A stretch of DNA of 17,121 bases from JBQCHF01 sp051953655 (GCA_051953655.1 JBQCIO010000153.1:1-17121), one strand, 5' to 3'; numbered from the stretch's first letter, positions 6,568 through 13,917 are shown. The notes: generated by a model from the sequence alone, not told the origin. A program made the numbers and translations.

Positions 6568-7676
6568 GCGGGGGCCTCCGGCCGCTGCGGGCCGGCACGT
6601 CGGCGCCCCTGCTCGAGCGGCACGACCTGCTGCTGCTCGACCTGGACGGCACCGTCTACGTCGCTCCCGAGGTCATCCCGACGGCCCCGGCCGCGCTCGA
6701 GCAGGCGCGCCGGGCCGGTGCCCGGCTGCTCTTCCTCACCAACAACGCCCTGCGCACCCCGGAGCAGACCGCCGACCTGCTGACCGGTCTCGGCGTGCCC
6801 GCGGCCCCGGACGAGGTCGTGACCTCCGCGCAGGCCGCGGCCGGCCTGCTGGCGGCCGACCTGCCGGCCGGCAGCCGGATCCTCGTGGTGGGCGGGGAGG
6901 GGCTGCGCCGGGCGGTGGCCGACGTCGGGCTGGCGCCGGTGGCCGAGGCCGCCGAGCGGCCGGCGGCGGTGGTGCAGGGCTACGCACCGACAGTGGACTG
7001 GGCGCTGCTGAGCGAGGGCGCCCTCGCGGTGCGGGCCGGGGCGCGCTGGATGGCCACCAACCTCGACCTCACCCTGCCCAGCCCGCGCGGGCTGCTGGTC
7101 GGCAACGGGGCTCTGGTCGCCGCCGTCCGCGCGGCCACCGGCGCGGAGCCCGAGGTGGCCGGCAAGCCCGAGCGGCATCTCGTCGACGCCGCGCTGGCCC
7201 GGGTCGCTGCCCCGCCCGCCGACGGCAGGGACAGCGACCGGGAGGGCGAGGGGCTGGTGGTCGGGGACCGGCTCGACACCGACATCGCCTGCGCCAACCG
7301 CGCCCGCCTGCCCAGCCTGCTGGTGCTCACCGGGGTGTCCGGCGTGCCCGAGCTGCTCACCGCGGTGCCGCAGGAGCGGCCGAGCTGGGTCGGCCGGGAT
7401 CTCACGGCACTGCAGCAGACCCACCCGCCGGTCCAGGTGGACGAGGGCGGCGAGGCCCGCTGCGGCGGCTGGCGCGCCCGCGTCGTCGCCGGGCGGCTCG
7501 AGGTCGGGCCCTCGGGCGGGGCCGCACCCGGTGACGGGGGCGACGGCCTGGACGGGCTGCGAGCCGCCGCCGTGGCCGCCTGGGCCGCCGTCGACGCAGG
7601 CACGGCGGTGGACGTGGCCGAGGCCGTGTCCAGGCTCGACCGGCTCGACCGGCTCGACCGGCTCACCGGACCCTGA
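6564..7676 (+). CDS. HAD-IIA family phosphatase (NagD-like; Rv1692 glycerol-phosphate phosphatase position)
   Basis: A 370-residue HAD superfamily phosphatase with all four motifs: nucleophile and acid D26-L-D28-G-T in LLLDLDGTVY, TNN at 59-61 (motif II), K201 in AGKPERH (motif III) and GDRLDTD with D235 and D240 (motif IV). The cap domain lies between motifs II and III, as in the NagD/p-nitrophenyl phosphatase (IIA) group. In M. tuberculosis the gene at this place (Rv1692) is described as a glycerol-3-phosphate phosphatase; the same substrate here is inference from family and place. The ATG overlaps the TPR stop (ATGA). The C-terminus carries about 75 extra residues of lower complexity, ending in RLDRLDRLDRL, encoded by a 9-bp tandem repeat (about 7632-7665). 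Cytoplasmic, Mg-dependent by family. Confidence 0.93.
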   Translation: MSGGLRPLRAGTSAPLLERHDLLLLDLDGTVYVAPEVIPTAPAALEQARRAGARLLFLTNNALRTPEQTADLLTGLGVPAAPDEVVTSAQAAAGLLAADLPAGSRILVVGGEGLRRAVADVGLAPVAEAAERPAAVVQGYAPTVDWALLSEGALAVRAGARWMATNLDLTLPSPRGLLVGNGALVAAVRAATGAEPEVAGKPERHLVDAALARVAAPPADGRDSDREGEGLVVGDRLDTDIACANRARLPSLLVLTGVSGVPELLTAVPQERPSWVGRDLTALQQTHPPVQVDEGGEARCGGWRARVVAGRLEVGPSGGAAPGDGGDGLDGLRAAAVAAWAAVDAGTAVDVAEAVSRLDRLDRLDRLTGP

Positions 7677-7826
7677 CCGACCGGGGCTGCGGGCCTGACG
7701 TACGGGACGGCGTGGCCAGGCCCCTGGACGAGTCGGTCCACGGTGGTCCGGCAGCGCTCGCGTGCCACCGCCCCCGCGCTGCCTTGACGGGTGCGGCGCG
7801 CCCCGGTGCGCCGGCGGCCGAGGAGG

Positions 7827-7832
7827 TAGCGT
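7827..7832 (+). promoter_or_regulatory. candidate -10 element of the 7863 gene
   Basis: TAGCGT fits the actinobacterial TANNNT -10 pattern. It lies 30 bases before the ATG at 7863, giving a short leader of about 24 bases that contains the ribosome site GAGAGGGG (7851-7858). No good -35 is seen at the right spacing. The whole gap 7677-7862 (186 bases) otherwise holds only a short GGCGC/GCGCC hairpin near 7796-7813. The promoter would open the coiled-coil/acidic/tlyA/nadK run. Confidence 0.5.
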
Positions 7833-7862
7833 TCCCACGGCGTCGACGGTGAGAGGGGCGAG

Positions 7863-8552
7863 ATGGTGCTCGAAGGGCTGCGCGGCTATCTGCAGATCGC
7901 CAGCGGGCTGACCGATGTGACCCGGCAGCGGGCCACCAGCGTGGCGCAGTCGCTGCTCTCCCCGGGGGCCGGGCTGCGCGCCGGCCTCGGTGCTGGGCTG
8001 GGTGCTGGACTGGGCGCGGGCCTGCCGTCGGTCGGGGACCTGCGCGAGCAGGTGGCCGGCGTGGCCGAGGACCTGCTGGCCACCAGCAAGGCCAACCGGG
8101 AGATGCTGCTGGGTCTGGTGCGCGGCGAGGTCGAGCGCCAGGTGACCAAGCTGGGCCTGGTCAGCGCGAGCGAGCTCGAGGCGGCCACCAAGCGCGCCCA
8201 GCGGCTCGAGGTCCGGGTGCACGACCTGGAGCGGAGGGTGGCGGCGCAGTCGCCGGCCGCGCCCGTCGCCCAGGCTGCGGGCACCAGCGCTGGGGGGACG
8301 CAGGCGCCGGCGACGAAGGGTGCGACCAAGGCGCCGGCCAAGAAGGTGCCCGCCAAGAAGGTGCCCGCCAAGAAGGCGGCGGAGGCCGCGGCGAGCACGG
8401 CGGCGTCGACGGCGCCCGCCAAGGCTCCCGCGCGCACGCGGGCGACCGCCCCCGACGTCGTCGCCGCCCCCACCGAGGGCGAGCGCGCGGCGGCCAAGCG
8501 CGCTGTGGCCGGCGCCCGCGCCAGGGGTGCTCGGAAGGGCCCCTCGGCGTGA
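7863..8552 (+). CDS. coiled-coil protein with Lys/Ala-rich, histone H1-like tail (phasin-like)
   Basis: A 229-residue protein. Residues 1-30 are helical (YLQIASGLTDVTRQRA), followed by a Gly-Ala-Leu repeat AGLGAGLGAGLGAGL at about 36-54. A conserved helical core follows (REQVAGVAEDLLATSKANRE and LLGLVRGEVERQVTKLGLV), then a short coiled coil (ELEAATKRAQRLEVRVHDLE), then a Lys/Ala/Pro tail with three PAKKV-type units (8334-8378). The core resembles the phasin-like proteins seen next to tlyA in other actinomycetes. The tail resembles those of histone H1-like bacterial proteins and could bind nucleic acid or polyanions; that part is inference. The ATG has AGAGG six bases upstream. The stop overlaps the next start (GTGA). 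No known function. Confidence 0.85.
   Translation: MVLEGLRGYLQIASGLTDVTRQRATSVAQSLLSPGAGLRAGLGAGLGAGLGAGLPSVGDLREQVAGVAEDLLATSKANREMLLGLVRGEVERQVTKLGLVSASELEAATKRAQRLEVRVHDLERRVAAQSPAAPVAQAAGTSAGGTQAPATKGATKAPAKKVPAKKVPAKKAAEAAASTAASTAPAKAPARTRATAPDVVAAPTEGERAAAKRAVAGARARGARKGPSA
7965..8024 (+). repeat. 12-bp-period coding repeat (AGLG units)
   Basis: Five degenerate 12-base units encode AGL(R/G) repeats near the N-terminus of the coiled-coil protein. Third codon positions vary (ggt/ggc, gct/gcc/gcg), so this is older or more selected at protein level than the other repeats in the window. Confidence 0.75.
8334..8378 (+). repeat. 15-bp tandem repeat, three copies (PAKKV units)
   Basis: Units CCSGCCAAGAAGGTG start at 8334, 8349 and 8364, the last ending GCG. 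Each encodes P-A-K-K-V/A in the basic tail of the coiled-coil protein. In frame. Confidence 0.88.
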
Positions 8553-8893
8553 GCGAGGAGCCGTTCGAGGACCAGGCGATCGACGCGCCGATCGACCAGC
8601 AGGGCGAGGCCGACCTGCTCGATGCCGCCGACCCGCACGACGGCTCGGACGCCGGGCGCACCGAGGTGATCCCCACCGGCGAGGACCGGGTCGACGCCGC
8701 GCTGGAGCGGCTGCCCGAGCTCGACCGGCTGCCGACCGCGGAGCACGTGGCCGTCTACGAGGAGGTGCACCGCAGCCTGCAGGACGCCCTCGGGGCGGCC
8801 GCGGGGGGCAGCGGCGGCGCCGGCTCGGCATCGGCATCGGCATCGGCATCGGCATCGCCCCGTCCCGCGGTCCCCGGGCCCCAGCGCCGGTGA
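8549..8893 (+). CDS. small acidic protein of unknown function
   Basis: A 114-residue acidic protein starting at a GTG that overlaps the stop of the gene before it (GTGA), so translation is coupled. The middle part, RVDAALERLPELDRLPTAEHVAVYEEVHRSLQDAL (quoted here only as the region at about residues 48-81), is a conserved-looking helical pair and is the likely functional piece. The end is low complexity, Gly-rich then an SASASA run encoded by a hexanucleotide repeat. It holds the place of the short Rv1693 between the phosphatase and tlyA in M. tuberculosis; I did not recognise any known domain. Many actinomycetes have a similar small gene directly before tlyA, so it may assist TlyA expression or function, but that is inference. 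Confidence 0.75.
   Translation: MSEEPFEDQAIDAPIDQQGEADLLDAADPHDGSDAGRTEVIPTGEDRVDAALERLPELDRLPTAEHVAVYEEVHRSLQDALGAAAGGSGGAGSASASASASASPRPAVPGPQRR
8825..8857 (+). repeat. hexanucleotide microsatellite (TCGGCA)5.5 in a coding region
   Basis: Five perfect TCGGCA units plus TCG, read as Ser-Ala repeats in the small acidic protein. Because the unit is two codons, unit gain or loss changes length by two residues and never shifts frame. Confidence 0.96.
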
Positions 8894-8932
8894 GCCCCGC
8901 GCCGGTGCCGTCCTTCCGCCGATGAGCCCCCG

Positions 8933-9739
8933 ATGAGCCGCCGCCAGCGGCTCGACGCCGAGCTGGTCCGTCGCGGCCTGGCCCGCTCCCGCGAGCAGGC
9001 CGTGCAGCTGGTCGCCGCCGGGCGCGTGACGGTGGCGGGTCAGGTGGCGACCAAGCCGGCCACGCAGGTCGACCTCGGCGCCGCCGTCGTGGTGCGCGAG
9101 GACGAGACCGACCCCGGCTACGCCTCGCGCGGCGGGCACAAGCTGGCCGGGGCGCTGGCCGCGTTCACCCCGCGGGGCCTGGCGGTCGCCGGCCGGCGGT
9201 GCCTGGACGCGGGGGCCTCCACCGGCGGCTTCACCGACGTCCTGCTGCGGGCCGGGGCGGCCCGGGTGGTCGCCGTCGACGTCGGCTACGGGCTGCTCGC
9301 CTGGTCGCTGCGGACCGACGACCGGGTGGACGTCCACGAGCGGGTCAACGTGCGCGACCTGGAGCCGGACACGATCGGCGGGCCGGTCGACCTCGTCGTC
9401 GGCGACCTGTCGTTCATCTCGCTCGCGCTGGTGCTGCCGGCCCTGACCGCCTGCACGGTGCCCGACGGCGACCTCGTGCTCATGGTCAAGCCGCAGTTCG
9501 AGGTCGGCCGCGAGCGGCTCGGCTCCGGCGGGGTGGTGCGCGACCCGGAGCTGCGGGCCGAGGCGGTCCGCGAGGTGGCGGCGTCCGCGGGTGGGCTGGG
9601 GCTGGGCGTCCGCGGCGTCGTCGCCAGCCCGCTGCCCGGGCCCTCGGGCAACGTCGAGTACTTCCTCTGGCTGCACCACGGCGCACCGCCGCTGGACCCG
9701 GCCGATCTGTCCCGCGCGATCCAGGAAGGGCCGCAGTGA
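8933..9739 (+). CDS. tlyA: TlyA family rRNA (cytidine-2'-O)-methyltransferase / haemolysin-like protein
   Basis: A 268-residue protein of normal family length. Residues 5-55 form an S4 RNA-binding domain (RLDAELVRRGLARSREQAVQ). The rest is an FtsJ-like SAM-dependent methyltransferase: SAM loop LDAGASTGGF (91-100), and a catalytic tetrad K70 (SRGGHKL), D158 (GDLSF), K186 (VKPQFE) and E242 (NVEYFLW). The known mycobacterial enzyme 2'-O-methylates cytidines of 16S and 23S rRNA (C1409 and C1920, E. coli numbers) and makes ribosomes sensitive to capreomycin and viomycin; the same activity is expected here. The interdomain linker reads PGYA where the M. tuberculosis protein, as I recall it, has RAWV. 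The ATG at 8933 has no clear ribosome site and follows the small acidic gene by 39 bases. Its stop overlaps the nadK start. Confidence 0.95.
   Translation: MSRRQRLDAELVRRGLARSREQAVQLVAAGRVTVAGQVATKPATQVDLGAAVVVREDETDPGYASRGGHKLAGALAAFTPRGLAVAGRRCLDAGASTGGFTDVLLRAGAARVVAVDVGYGLLAWSLRTDDRVDVHERVNVRDLEPDTIGGPVDLVVGDLSFISLALVLPALTACTVPDGDLVLMVKPQFEVGRERLGSGGVVRDPELRAEAVREVAASAGGLGLGVRGVVASPLPGPSGNVEYFLWLHHGAPPLDPADLSRAIQEGPQ
9723..9730 (+). promoter_or_regulatory. ribosome binding site that fixes the nadK start
   Basis: AGGAAGGG lies five bases before the GTG at 9736. The nadK frame stays open upstream to 9199 inside tlyA, so this site together with the GTGA overlap decides the start. Confidence 0.8.
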
Positions 9740-10737
9740 CCGTCATCCGTCCCGTGGAGGCTCCGGGCGCGCCCGGGCCCGCCGCCGGGGGACCGCGCAG
9801 CGTCCTCTTCGTGGCCCACACCGGGCGGCCGGGTGCGCTGGTCGACGCCCGGACCGCCGCCGAGCAGCTGCTCGCCGCCGGCATCGAGGTGCGCGTGCTC
9901 GCCCCGGAGGCCGTCGAGCTCGGGGTGCGGGGCCTGCAGGTGGTCGAGTGCGACGACGACGCCGCCCTCGGTTGCGAGCTGGTGGTCGTCCTCGGTGGCG
10001 ATGGCACGCTGCTGCGCGGCGCCGAGCTGGCCCGCCCCACCGGCACCCCGCTGCTCGGGGTCAACCTCGGCCACGTCGGCTTCCTCGCCGAGGCCGAGCG
10101 CGAGGACCTCTCGGCCACGGTGGAGCGGGTGGTGGCGCGCCGCTACGACATCGAGGAGCGGATGACCCTCGACGTCGTCGTCCGCCACGACGGCCGCGAG
10201 GTGGCCCGCACCTGGGCGGTCAACGAGGCCTCGGTGGAGAAGGCCAGCCGGCAGCGGATGCTCGAGGTGGTCGTGGAGGTCGACGGCCGCCCGCTCTCGC
10301 GCTGGGGCTGCGACGGCGTCGTCTGCGCCAGCCCCACCGGGTCCACCGCCTACGCCTTCTCCGCCGGCGGCCCGGTGGTGTGGCCCGAGGTCGAGGCTCT
10401 GCTGCTGGTGCCCATCAGCGCGCACGCGCTGTTCGCCCGGCCGCTGGTGGCCGCGCCCACCTCGGTGCTCGCCGTGGAGGTGCTGGCCGGCACCGACGGC
10501 TCGGGCGTGCTGTGGTGCGACGGCCGGCGCTCGGTCGACCTGCCCCCCGGCGCCCGGATCGAGGTGCGCCGGGGGTCTCAGCCGGTGCGGCTGGCCCGGC
10601 TGCACCGAGCACCGTTCACCGACCGGCTGGTGGCCAAGTTCGCCCTGCCGGTGGAGGGCTGGCGCGGCCGGCGCAGCGACCCGGCGCCCGGCGGCACGCT
10701 CGCCGGGTCCGGCGACTCCGGGCTCGAGGAGGAGTAG
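9736..10737 (+). CDS. nadK: NAD kinase
   Basis: A 333-residue ATP-NAD/polyphosphate-NAD kinase that phosphorylates NAD to NADP in the cytoplasm. Family motifs are complete: GGDGT at 87-91, the LGVNLGHVGFLAE stretch at 107-119, NEAS at 163-166, and GCDGVVCASPTGSTAYAFSA followed by GGP (191-213). GTG overlaps the tlyA stop (GTGA), with a good ribosome site. The first 20 residues (Pro/Ala/Gly) and the last 25 or so (GRRSDPAPGGTLAGSGDSGL, then acidic) are low-complexity extensions outside the catalytic core. The tlyA-nadK-recN order is common in Actinobacteria and elsewhere. Confidence 0.96.
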   Translation: MTVIRPVEAPGAPGPAAGGPRSVLFVAHTGRPGALVDARTAAEQLLAAGIEVRVLAPEAVELGVRGLQVVECDDDAALGCELVVVLGGDGTLLRGAELARPTGTPLLGVNLGHVGFLAEAEREDLSATVERVVARRYDIEERMTLDVVVRHDGREVARTWAVNEASVEKASRQRMLEVVVEVDGRPLSRWGCDGVVCASPTGSTAYAFSAGGPVVWPEVEALLLVPISAHALFARPLVAAPTSVLAVEVLAGTDGSGVLWCDGRRSVDLPPGARIEVRRGSQPVRLARLHRAPFTDRLVAKFALPVEGWRGRRSDPAPGGTLAGSGDSGLEEE

Positions 10738-10783
10738 CGCCGCGGCGCCGGTCTGTCGCCCGGCTGGTGTCGGGCCGCCCCAG

Positions 10784-10796
10784 TAGGCTCCGCCGC
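10784..10796 (+). promoter_or_regulatory. candidate leaderless promoter of recN (-10 TAGGCT)
   Basis: TAGGCT (10784-10789) matches the TANNNT -10 consensus, and exactly seven bases separate it from the GTG at 10797. Transcription would start at or next to the start codon. There is no ribosome site in front of this GTG, which fits a leaderless mRNA. No clear -35 was found. I did not see a SOS box of the actinobacterial LexA type in 10738-10796. Confidence 0.6.
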
Positions 10797-12662
10797 GTGC
10801 TGGAGCACCTGCGCATCCGCGGCCTCGGCGTCATCGAGGACGCCGAGCTCGAGCTGTCGCCCGGCCTCACCGTGATCACCGGAGAGACCGGTGCCGGCAA
10901 GACCATGGTCGTCACCGGCCTCGGCCTGCTGCTGGGCGGCAAGGCCGACCCTGGGCGCGTCCGCAGCGGCGAGCGGACCGCGGTGGTCGAGGGACGCATC
11001 GTGCTGCCCGAGGGACATCCCGCGCTCGTGCGCGCGCAGGAGGCGGGGGCCGAGCTCGAACCGGTTCCCGCGTCGCCGGAGCCGGTCGTGAGCCCCGTGC
11101 AGGATGCGCAGGGCGAGAAGCCGGCCGGGCGCCCCCGCCGCGGCAAGAAGGCGGCGCAGGTCGAGGTGGCCCCGGTGCTGCGTCAGGAGCTGCTGGTCGT
11201 GCGCTCGGTCTCGGCGGAGGGGCGCAGCCGGGCCCATCTGGGCGGGTCCGGGGTCCCGCTGGCCGTGCTGGGCGAGCTCGCCGACGACCTCGTCGCCGTG
11301 CACGGGCAGGACGACCAGCGCCGGCTGCGCCAGCCGGCCCGGCAGCGGGGTGCGCTCGACCGGTTCGCCGGCCCGGCCGTGGCCGAGCCGCTGGCCGCCT
11401 ACGCCGAGGCCTACGCGCGCCTGCGGGAGGTGCGCCGGATGCTGGACGAGCTCACCACCCGGGCCCGCGAGCGCGCGCAGGAGGCCGACCTGCTGCGCTT
11501 CGGTCTGGACGAGGTGGAGGCGGTCGCGCCGGTGGAGGGCGAGGACGTCGACCTCGCCGCGGAGGAGAGCCGGCTGGCCCACGCCGACGGGCTGCGGGCG
11601 GCCGCCGCGTCGGCGCACGAGGCGCTGCTCGGCGACCCCGGTGCCGACGGCGCGATGAATGCGGCGGACGCCGTGAGCCTGGTGGGCGCCGCCCGGCGAG
11701 CGCTCGACGCCGCCCGCGACCACGACCCCGCGCTGGCCGCGCTGGCCGACCGGCTCGCCGAGGTCTCCTACCTGCTCTCCGACGTCGGCGCCGACCTCGC
11801 CTCCTACACCGCGGGGGTGGACACCGACCCGGCCCGGCTGGCCGCGGTGCAGGACCGCCGCGCGGCGCTGTCCGCGCTGCAGCGCAAGTACGGCGACACC
11901 GCCGCGGCGGTGCTGGACTGGGCCCGCGGCGCCGCGAAGCGGCTGGCCGAGCTCGAGGGCGACGACGAGCGGATCGACGCGCTGCGCGCCGAGGAGGAGA
12001 CGCTGCTCGCACGCCTGACCGAGCTGGCCGGGCAGCTCTCGCGGGCCCGTCAGGAGGCGGCCGGACGGCTCGGCGAGCAGGTCACCGCCGAGCTGGCCGA
12101 CCTCGCCATGCCGCACGCCCGGGTGAGCGTCGAGGTGCGCCAGAGCGAGGACCCGGACGGGCTGCCGGTGGACGGCCGGCGGCTCGCCTTCGGGGCCACC
12201 GGCGTGGACGAGGTCGAGCTGCTGCTGGCCCCGCACCCGGGGGCACCGGCCCGCGCGCTGCACAGGGGTGCCTCCGGCGGTGAGCTGTCCCGCGTCATGC
12301 TCGCGGTGGAGGTGGTGTTCGCCGGGGCCGACCCGGTGCCCACCTTCGTCTTCGACGAGGTCGACGCCGGTGTGGGCGGCAAGGCGGCGGTGGAGGTGGG
12401 CCGTCGCCTGGCCCGGCTGGCCCGCTCGGCCCAGGTGCTGGTGGTCACCCACCTGCCGCAGGTGGCCGCCTTCGCCGACCGCCACCTGCAGGTGGTCAAG
12501 AGCAACGACGGCTCGGTCACCCGCACCGGGGTGGTCGGGCTCGACGACGAGGCCCGGGTGCAGGAGCTGTCCCGCATGCTCGCGGGGCTGGAGGGCTCCG
12601 AGACCGCGCTGGCCCACGCCGAGGAGCTGCTGGAGGCGGCCCGGGCGAGCCGCGGGGCCTGA
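10797..12662 (+). CDS. recN: DNA repair protein RecN
   Basis: A 621-residue SMC-like ATPase acting in double-strand-break repair on the nucleoid. Seen: Walker A GETGAGKT at 29-36, HGQDDQRRL around 169-177, helical coiled-coil arms in the middle, the ABC signature SGGELSRVM at 493-501, Walker B FVFDEVDAG with D520 and E521, and the switch VTHLPQVAAFAD from 550. It is longer than the more usual 550-590 residues because of an insert of about 45 residues at 84-128, rich in Pro, Glu and Lys/Arg (GRPRRGKK), in the N-terminal head. The frame is open well upstream; the GTG at 10797 is chosen because LEHLRIRGLGVIEDAELEL is the conserved N-terminus and a -10 element sits seven bases before it. It follows nadK by 59 bases. 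Confidence 0.96.
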   Translation: MLEHLRIRGLGVIEDAELELSPGLTVITGETGAGKTMVVTGLGLLLGGKADPGRVRSGERTAVVEGRIVLPEGHPALVRAQEAGAELEPVPASPEPVVSPVQDAQGEKPAGRPRRGKKAAQVEVAPVLRQELLVVRSVSAEGRSRAHLGGSGVPLAVLGELADDLVAVHGQDDQRRLRQPARQRGALDRFAGPAVAEPLAAYAEAYARLREVRRMLDELTTRARERAQEADLLRFGLDEVEAVAPVEGEDVDLAAEESRLAHADGLRAAAASAHEALLGDPGADGAMNAADAVSLVGAARRALDAARDHDPALAALADRLAEVSYLLSDVGADLASYTAGVDTDPARLAAVQDRRAALSALQRKYGDTAAAVLDWARGAAKRLAELEGDDERIDALRAEEETLLARLTELAGQLSRARQEAAGRLGEQVTAELADLAMPHARVSVEVRQSEDPDGLPVDGRRLAFGATGVDEVELLLAPHPGAPARALHRGASGGELSRVMLAVEVVFAGADPVPTFVFDEVDAGVGGKAAVEVGRRLARLARSAQVLVVTHLPQVAAFADRHLQVVKSNDGSVTRTGVVGLDDEARVQELSRMLAGLEGSETALAHAEELLEAARASRGA

Positions 12663-12714
12663 CGCCGGCCTGACGCGCCCGACAGCCCACCGCCCCGGTC
12701 CGCGCGTCCCGCTC

Positions 12715-12732
12715 TGGCAGGATGGCGGCACG
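12715..12732 (+). promoter_or_regulatory. candidate leaderless promoter of steA
   Basis: TGGCAGGATGGCGGC (12715-12729) precedes the ATG at 12733 by three bases. CAGGAT (12718-12723) could serve as -10, nine bases from the start codon. It matches 12 of 15 bases of the motif before the TPR gene at 5914-5928. No ribosome site is present, which agrees with leaderless transcription. Confidence 0.5.
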
Positions 12733-13917
12733 ATGAGGATCGTCCTGCCCCGGCGCCGGTCCCGGCAGCCGGAGCTGCCCGGGGTCAGCGGTGTGCTCCG
12801 GCTGGACCGGCGGACCAAGAACCTCACCAAGCGCCTGCGCCCCGGCGACATCGCCGTCATCGACCACATGGACCTGGACCGGGTGAGCGCCGAGGCGCTG
12901 GTGGCCTGCGGGGTGGCCGCGGTCGTCAACGCCGCGCCCAGCATCAGCGGCCGCTACCCCAACCTCGGCCCCGAGATCGTCGTGGCCGCCGGCGTGCCGC
13001 TGGTCGACGACGTGGGCGACGACGTCCTGCAGCGGGTCGCCGAGGGGACGGTGGCCCGGCTGGACGGCGGGTGCCTCTACGTCGAGGACGAGGTGGTGGC
13101 CGAGGGGACGGTCCAGACGCCCGAGACCGTGGCCGACGCCATGGAGCGGGCGCGGGCGGGGCTCGCGGTGCAGCTGGAGGCGTTCGCCGCCAACACCATG
13201 GAGTTCCTCAAGCGAGAGCGCGACCTGCTGCTGGACAGCGTGGGCGTGCCCGACGTGCGCACCCGGTTCGGCGGGCGGCACGCGCTCATCGTGGTGCGCG
13301 GCTACCACTACAAGGAGGACCTGGCCACGCTGCGGCCCTACATCCGCGAGTTCCGGCCGGTGCTGGTCGGCGTCGACGGAGGGGCCGACGCCCTGCTGGA
13401 GGCCGGCTGGCGGCCCGACGTCATCGTCGGGGACATGGACTCGGTCTCCGACGCCGCGCTCACCGGCGGTGCCGAGCTCGTCGTGCACGCCTACCGGGAC
13501 GGGCGTGCCCCGGGCCTCGAGCGCCTCGAGCAGCTCGGCGTCGACTCGGTCGTCTTCCCGGCCGTCGGCACCAGCGAGGACGTCGCGATGCTGCTCGCCG
13601 ACGACAAGGGCGCCGACCTCATCGTGGCGGTGGGCACGCACGCCACCCTCGAGGAGTTCCTGGACAAGGGCCGCGACGGGCAGGCCAGCACCTTCCTCAC
13701 CCGGCTGCGGGTGGGCGGCAAGCTGGTCGACGCCAAGGGCGTGAGCCGGCTCTACCGCAGCCGGATCGGCACCGGCCAGCTGGTCGTGCTGGTGCTGGCG
13801 GGGCTGCTGGCCCTCGTCGTGGCGCTGGCGGCCACCCCCACCGGCCAGGCGGCCCTCGGCGTGCTGCGGGGCCGCTGGGACGACGTCGTCTTCTGGGTGC
13901 AGGAGCTGTTCACGTGA
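12733..13917 (+). CDS. steA: SteA, putative cytokinetic ring protein
   Basis: A 394-residue protein related to Rv1697 and to SteA of Corynebacterium glutamicum, where it works with SteB at the division ring and is linked to activation of the peptidoglycan hydrolase RipA. Residues 15-170 form the conserved N-terminal part (TKNLTKRLRPGDIAVIDHMD and AAPSISGRYPNLGP). Residues 180-330 resemble the catalytic domain of thiamin pyrophosphokinase: VGVDGGADALLEAGWRPDVI with DGG at 215-217 and GDMDS at 233-237. There is no thiamin-binding domain, so it is probably not a real thiamin pyrophosphokinase. One membrane helix at about 349-368 (QLVVLVLAGLLALVVALA) anchors it near the C-terminus. ATG is set by the conserved MRIVLPRR beginning. 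steB follows after 70 bases. Confidence 0.93.
   Translation: MRIVLPRRRSRQPELPGVSGVLRLDRRTKNLTKRLRPGDIAVIDHMDLDRVSAEALVACGVAAVVNAAPSISGRYPNLGPEIVVAAGVPLVDDVGDDVLQRVAEGTVARLDGGCLYVEDEVVAEGTVQTPETVADAMERARAGLAVQLEAFAANTMEFLKRERDLLLDSVGVPDVRTRFGGRHALIVVRGYHYKEDLATLRPYIREFRPVLVGVDGGADALLEAGWRPDVIVGDMDSVSDAALTGGAELVVHAYRDGRAPGLERLEQLGVDSVVFPAVGTSEDVAMLLADDKGADLIVAVGTHATLEEFLDKGRDGQASTFLTRLRVGGKLVDAKGVSRLYRSRIGTGQLVVLVLAGLLALVVALAATPTGQAALGVLRGRWDDVVFWVQELFT

Noticed and set aside
4103..7534. 1143-residue plus-strand open frame
   Set aside because: It runs antisense through the DUF1015 gene and then out of frame through the TPR and HAD genes, which have clear motifs. It is a GC artefact.
7785..7790. 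TTGACG as a -35 box
   Set aside because: The only candidate -10 (TAGCGT at 7827) is about 36 bases away, twice the normal spacing, and nothing -10-like lies 16-19 bases downstream.
6225..8855. 876-residue minus-strand open frame
   Set aside because: Antisense to the HAD, coiled-coil and small acidic genes; its repeats are just the reverse reading of their tandem repeats (for example MPMPMP from the TCGGCA microsatellite).
10578..12944. 788-residue minus-strand open frame
   Set aside because: Antisense to recN, which has full Walker A, signature and Walker B motifs. The antisense composition is His/Arg/Gly-biased with no recognisable domain.
12733..13917. Thiamin pyrophosphokinase
   Set aside because: Only the catalytic-like domain is present, with a C-terminal membrane helix and no thiamin-binding domain. 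Context with steB, tlyA and recN identifies SteA.
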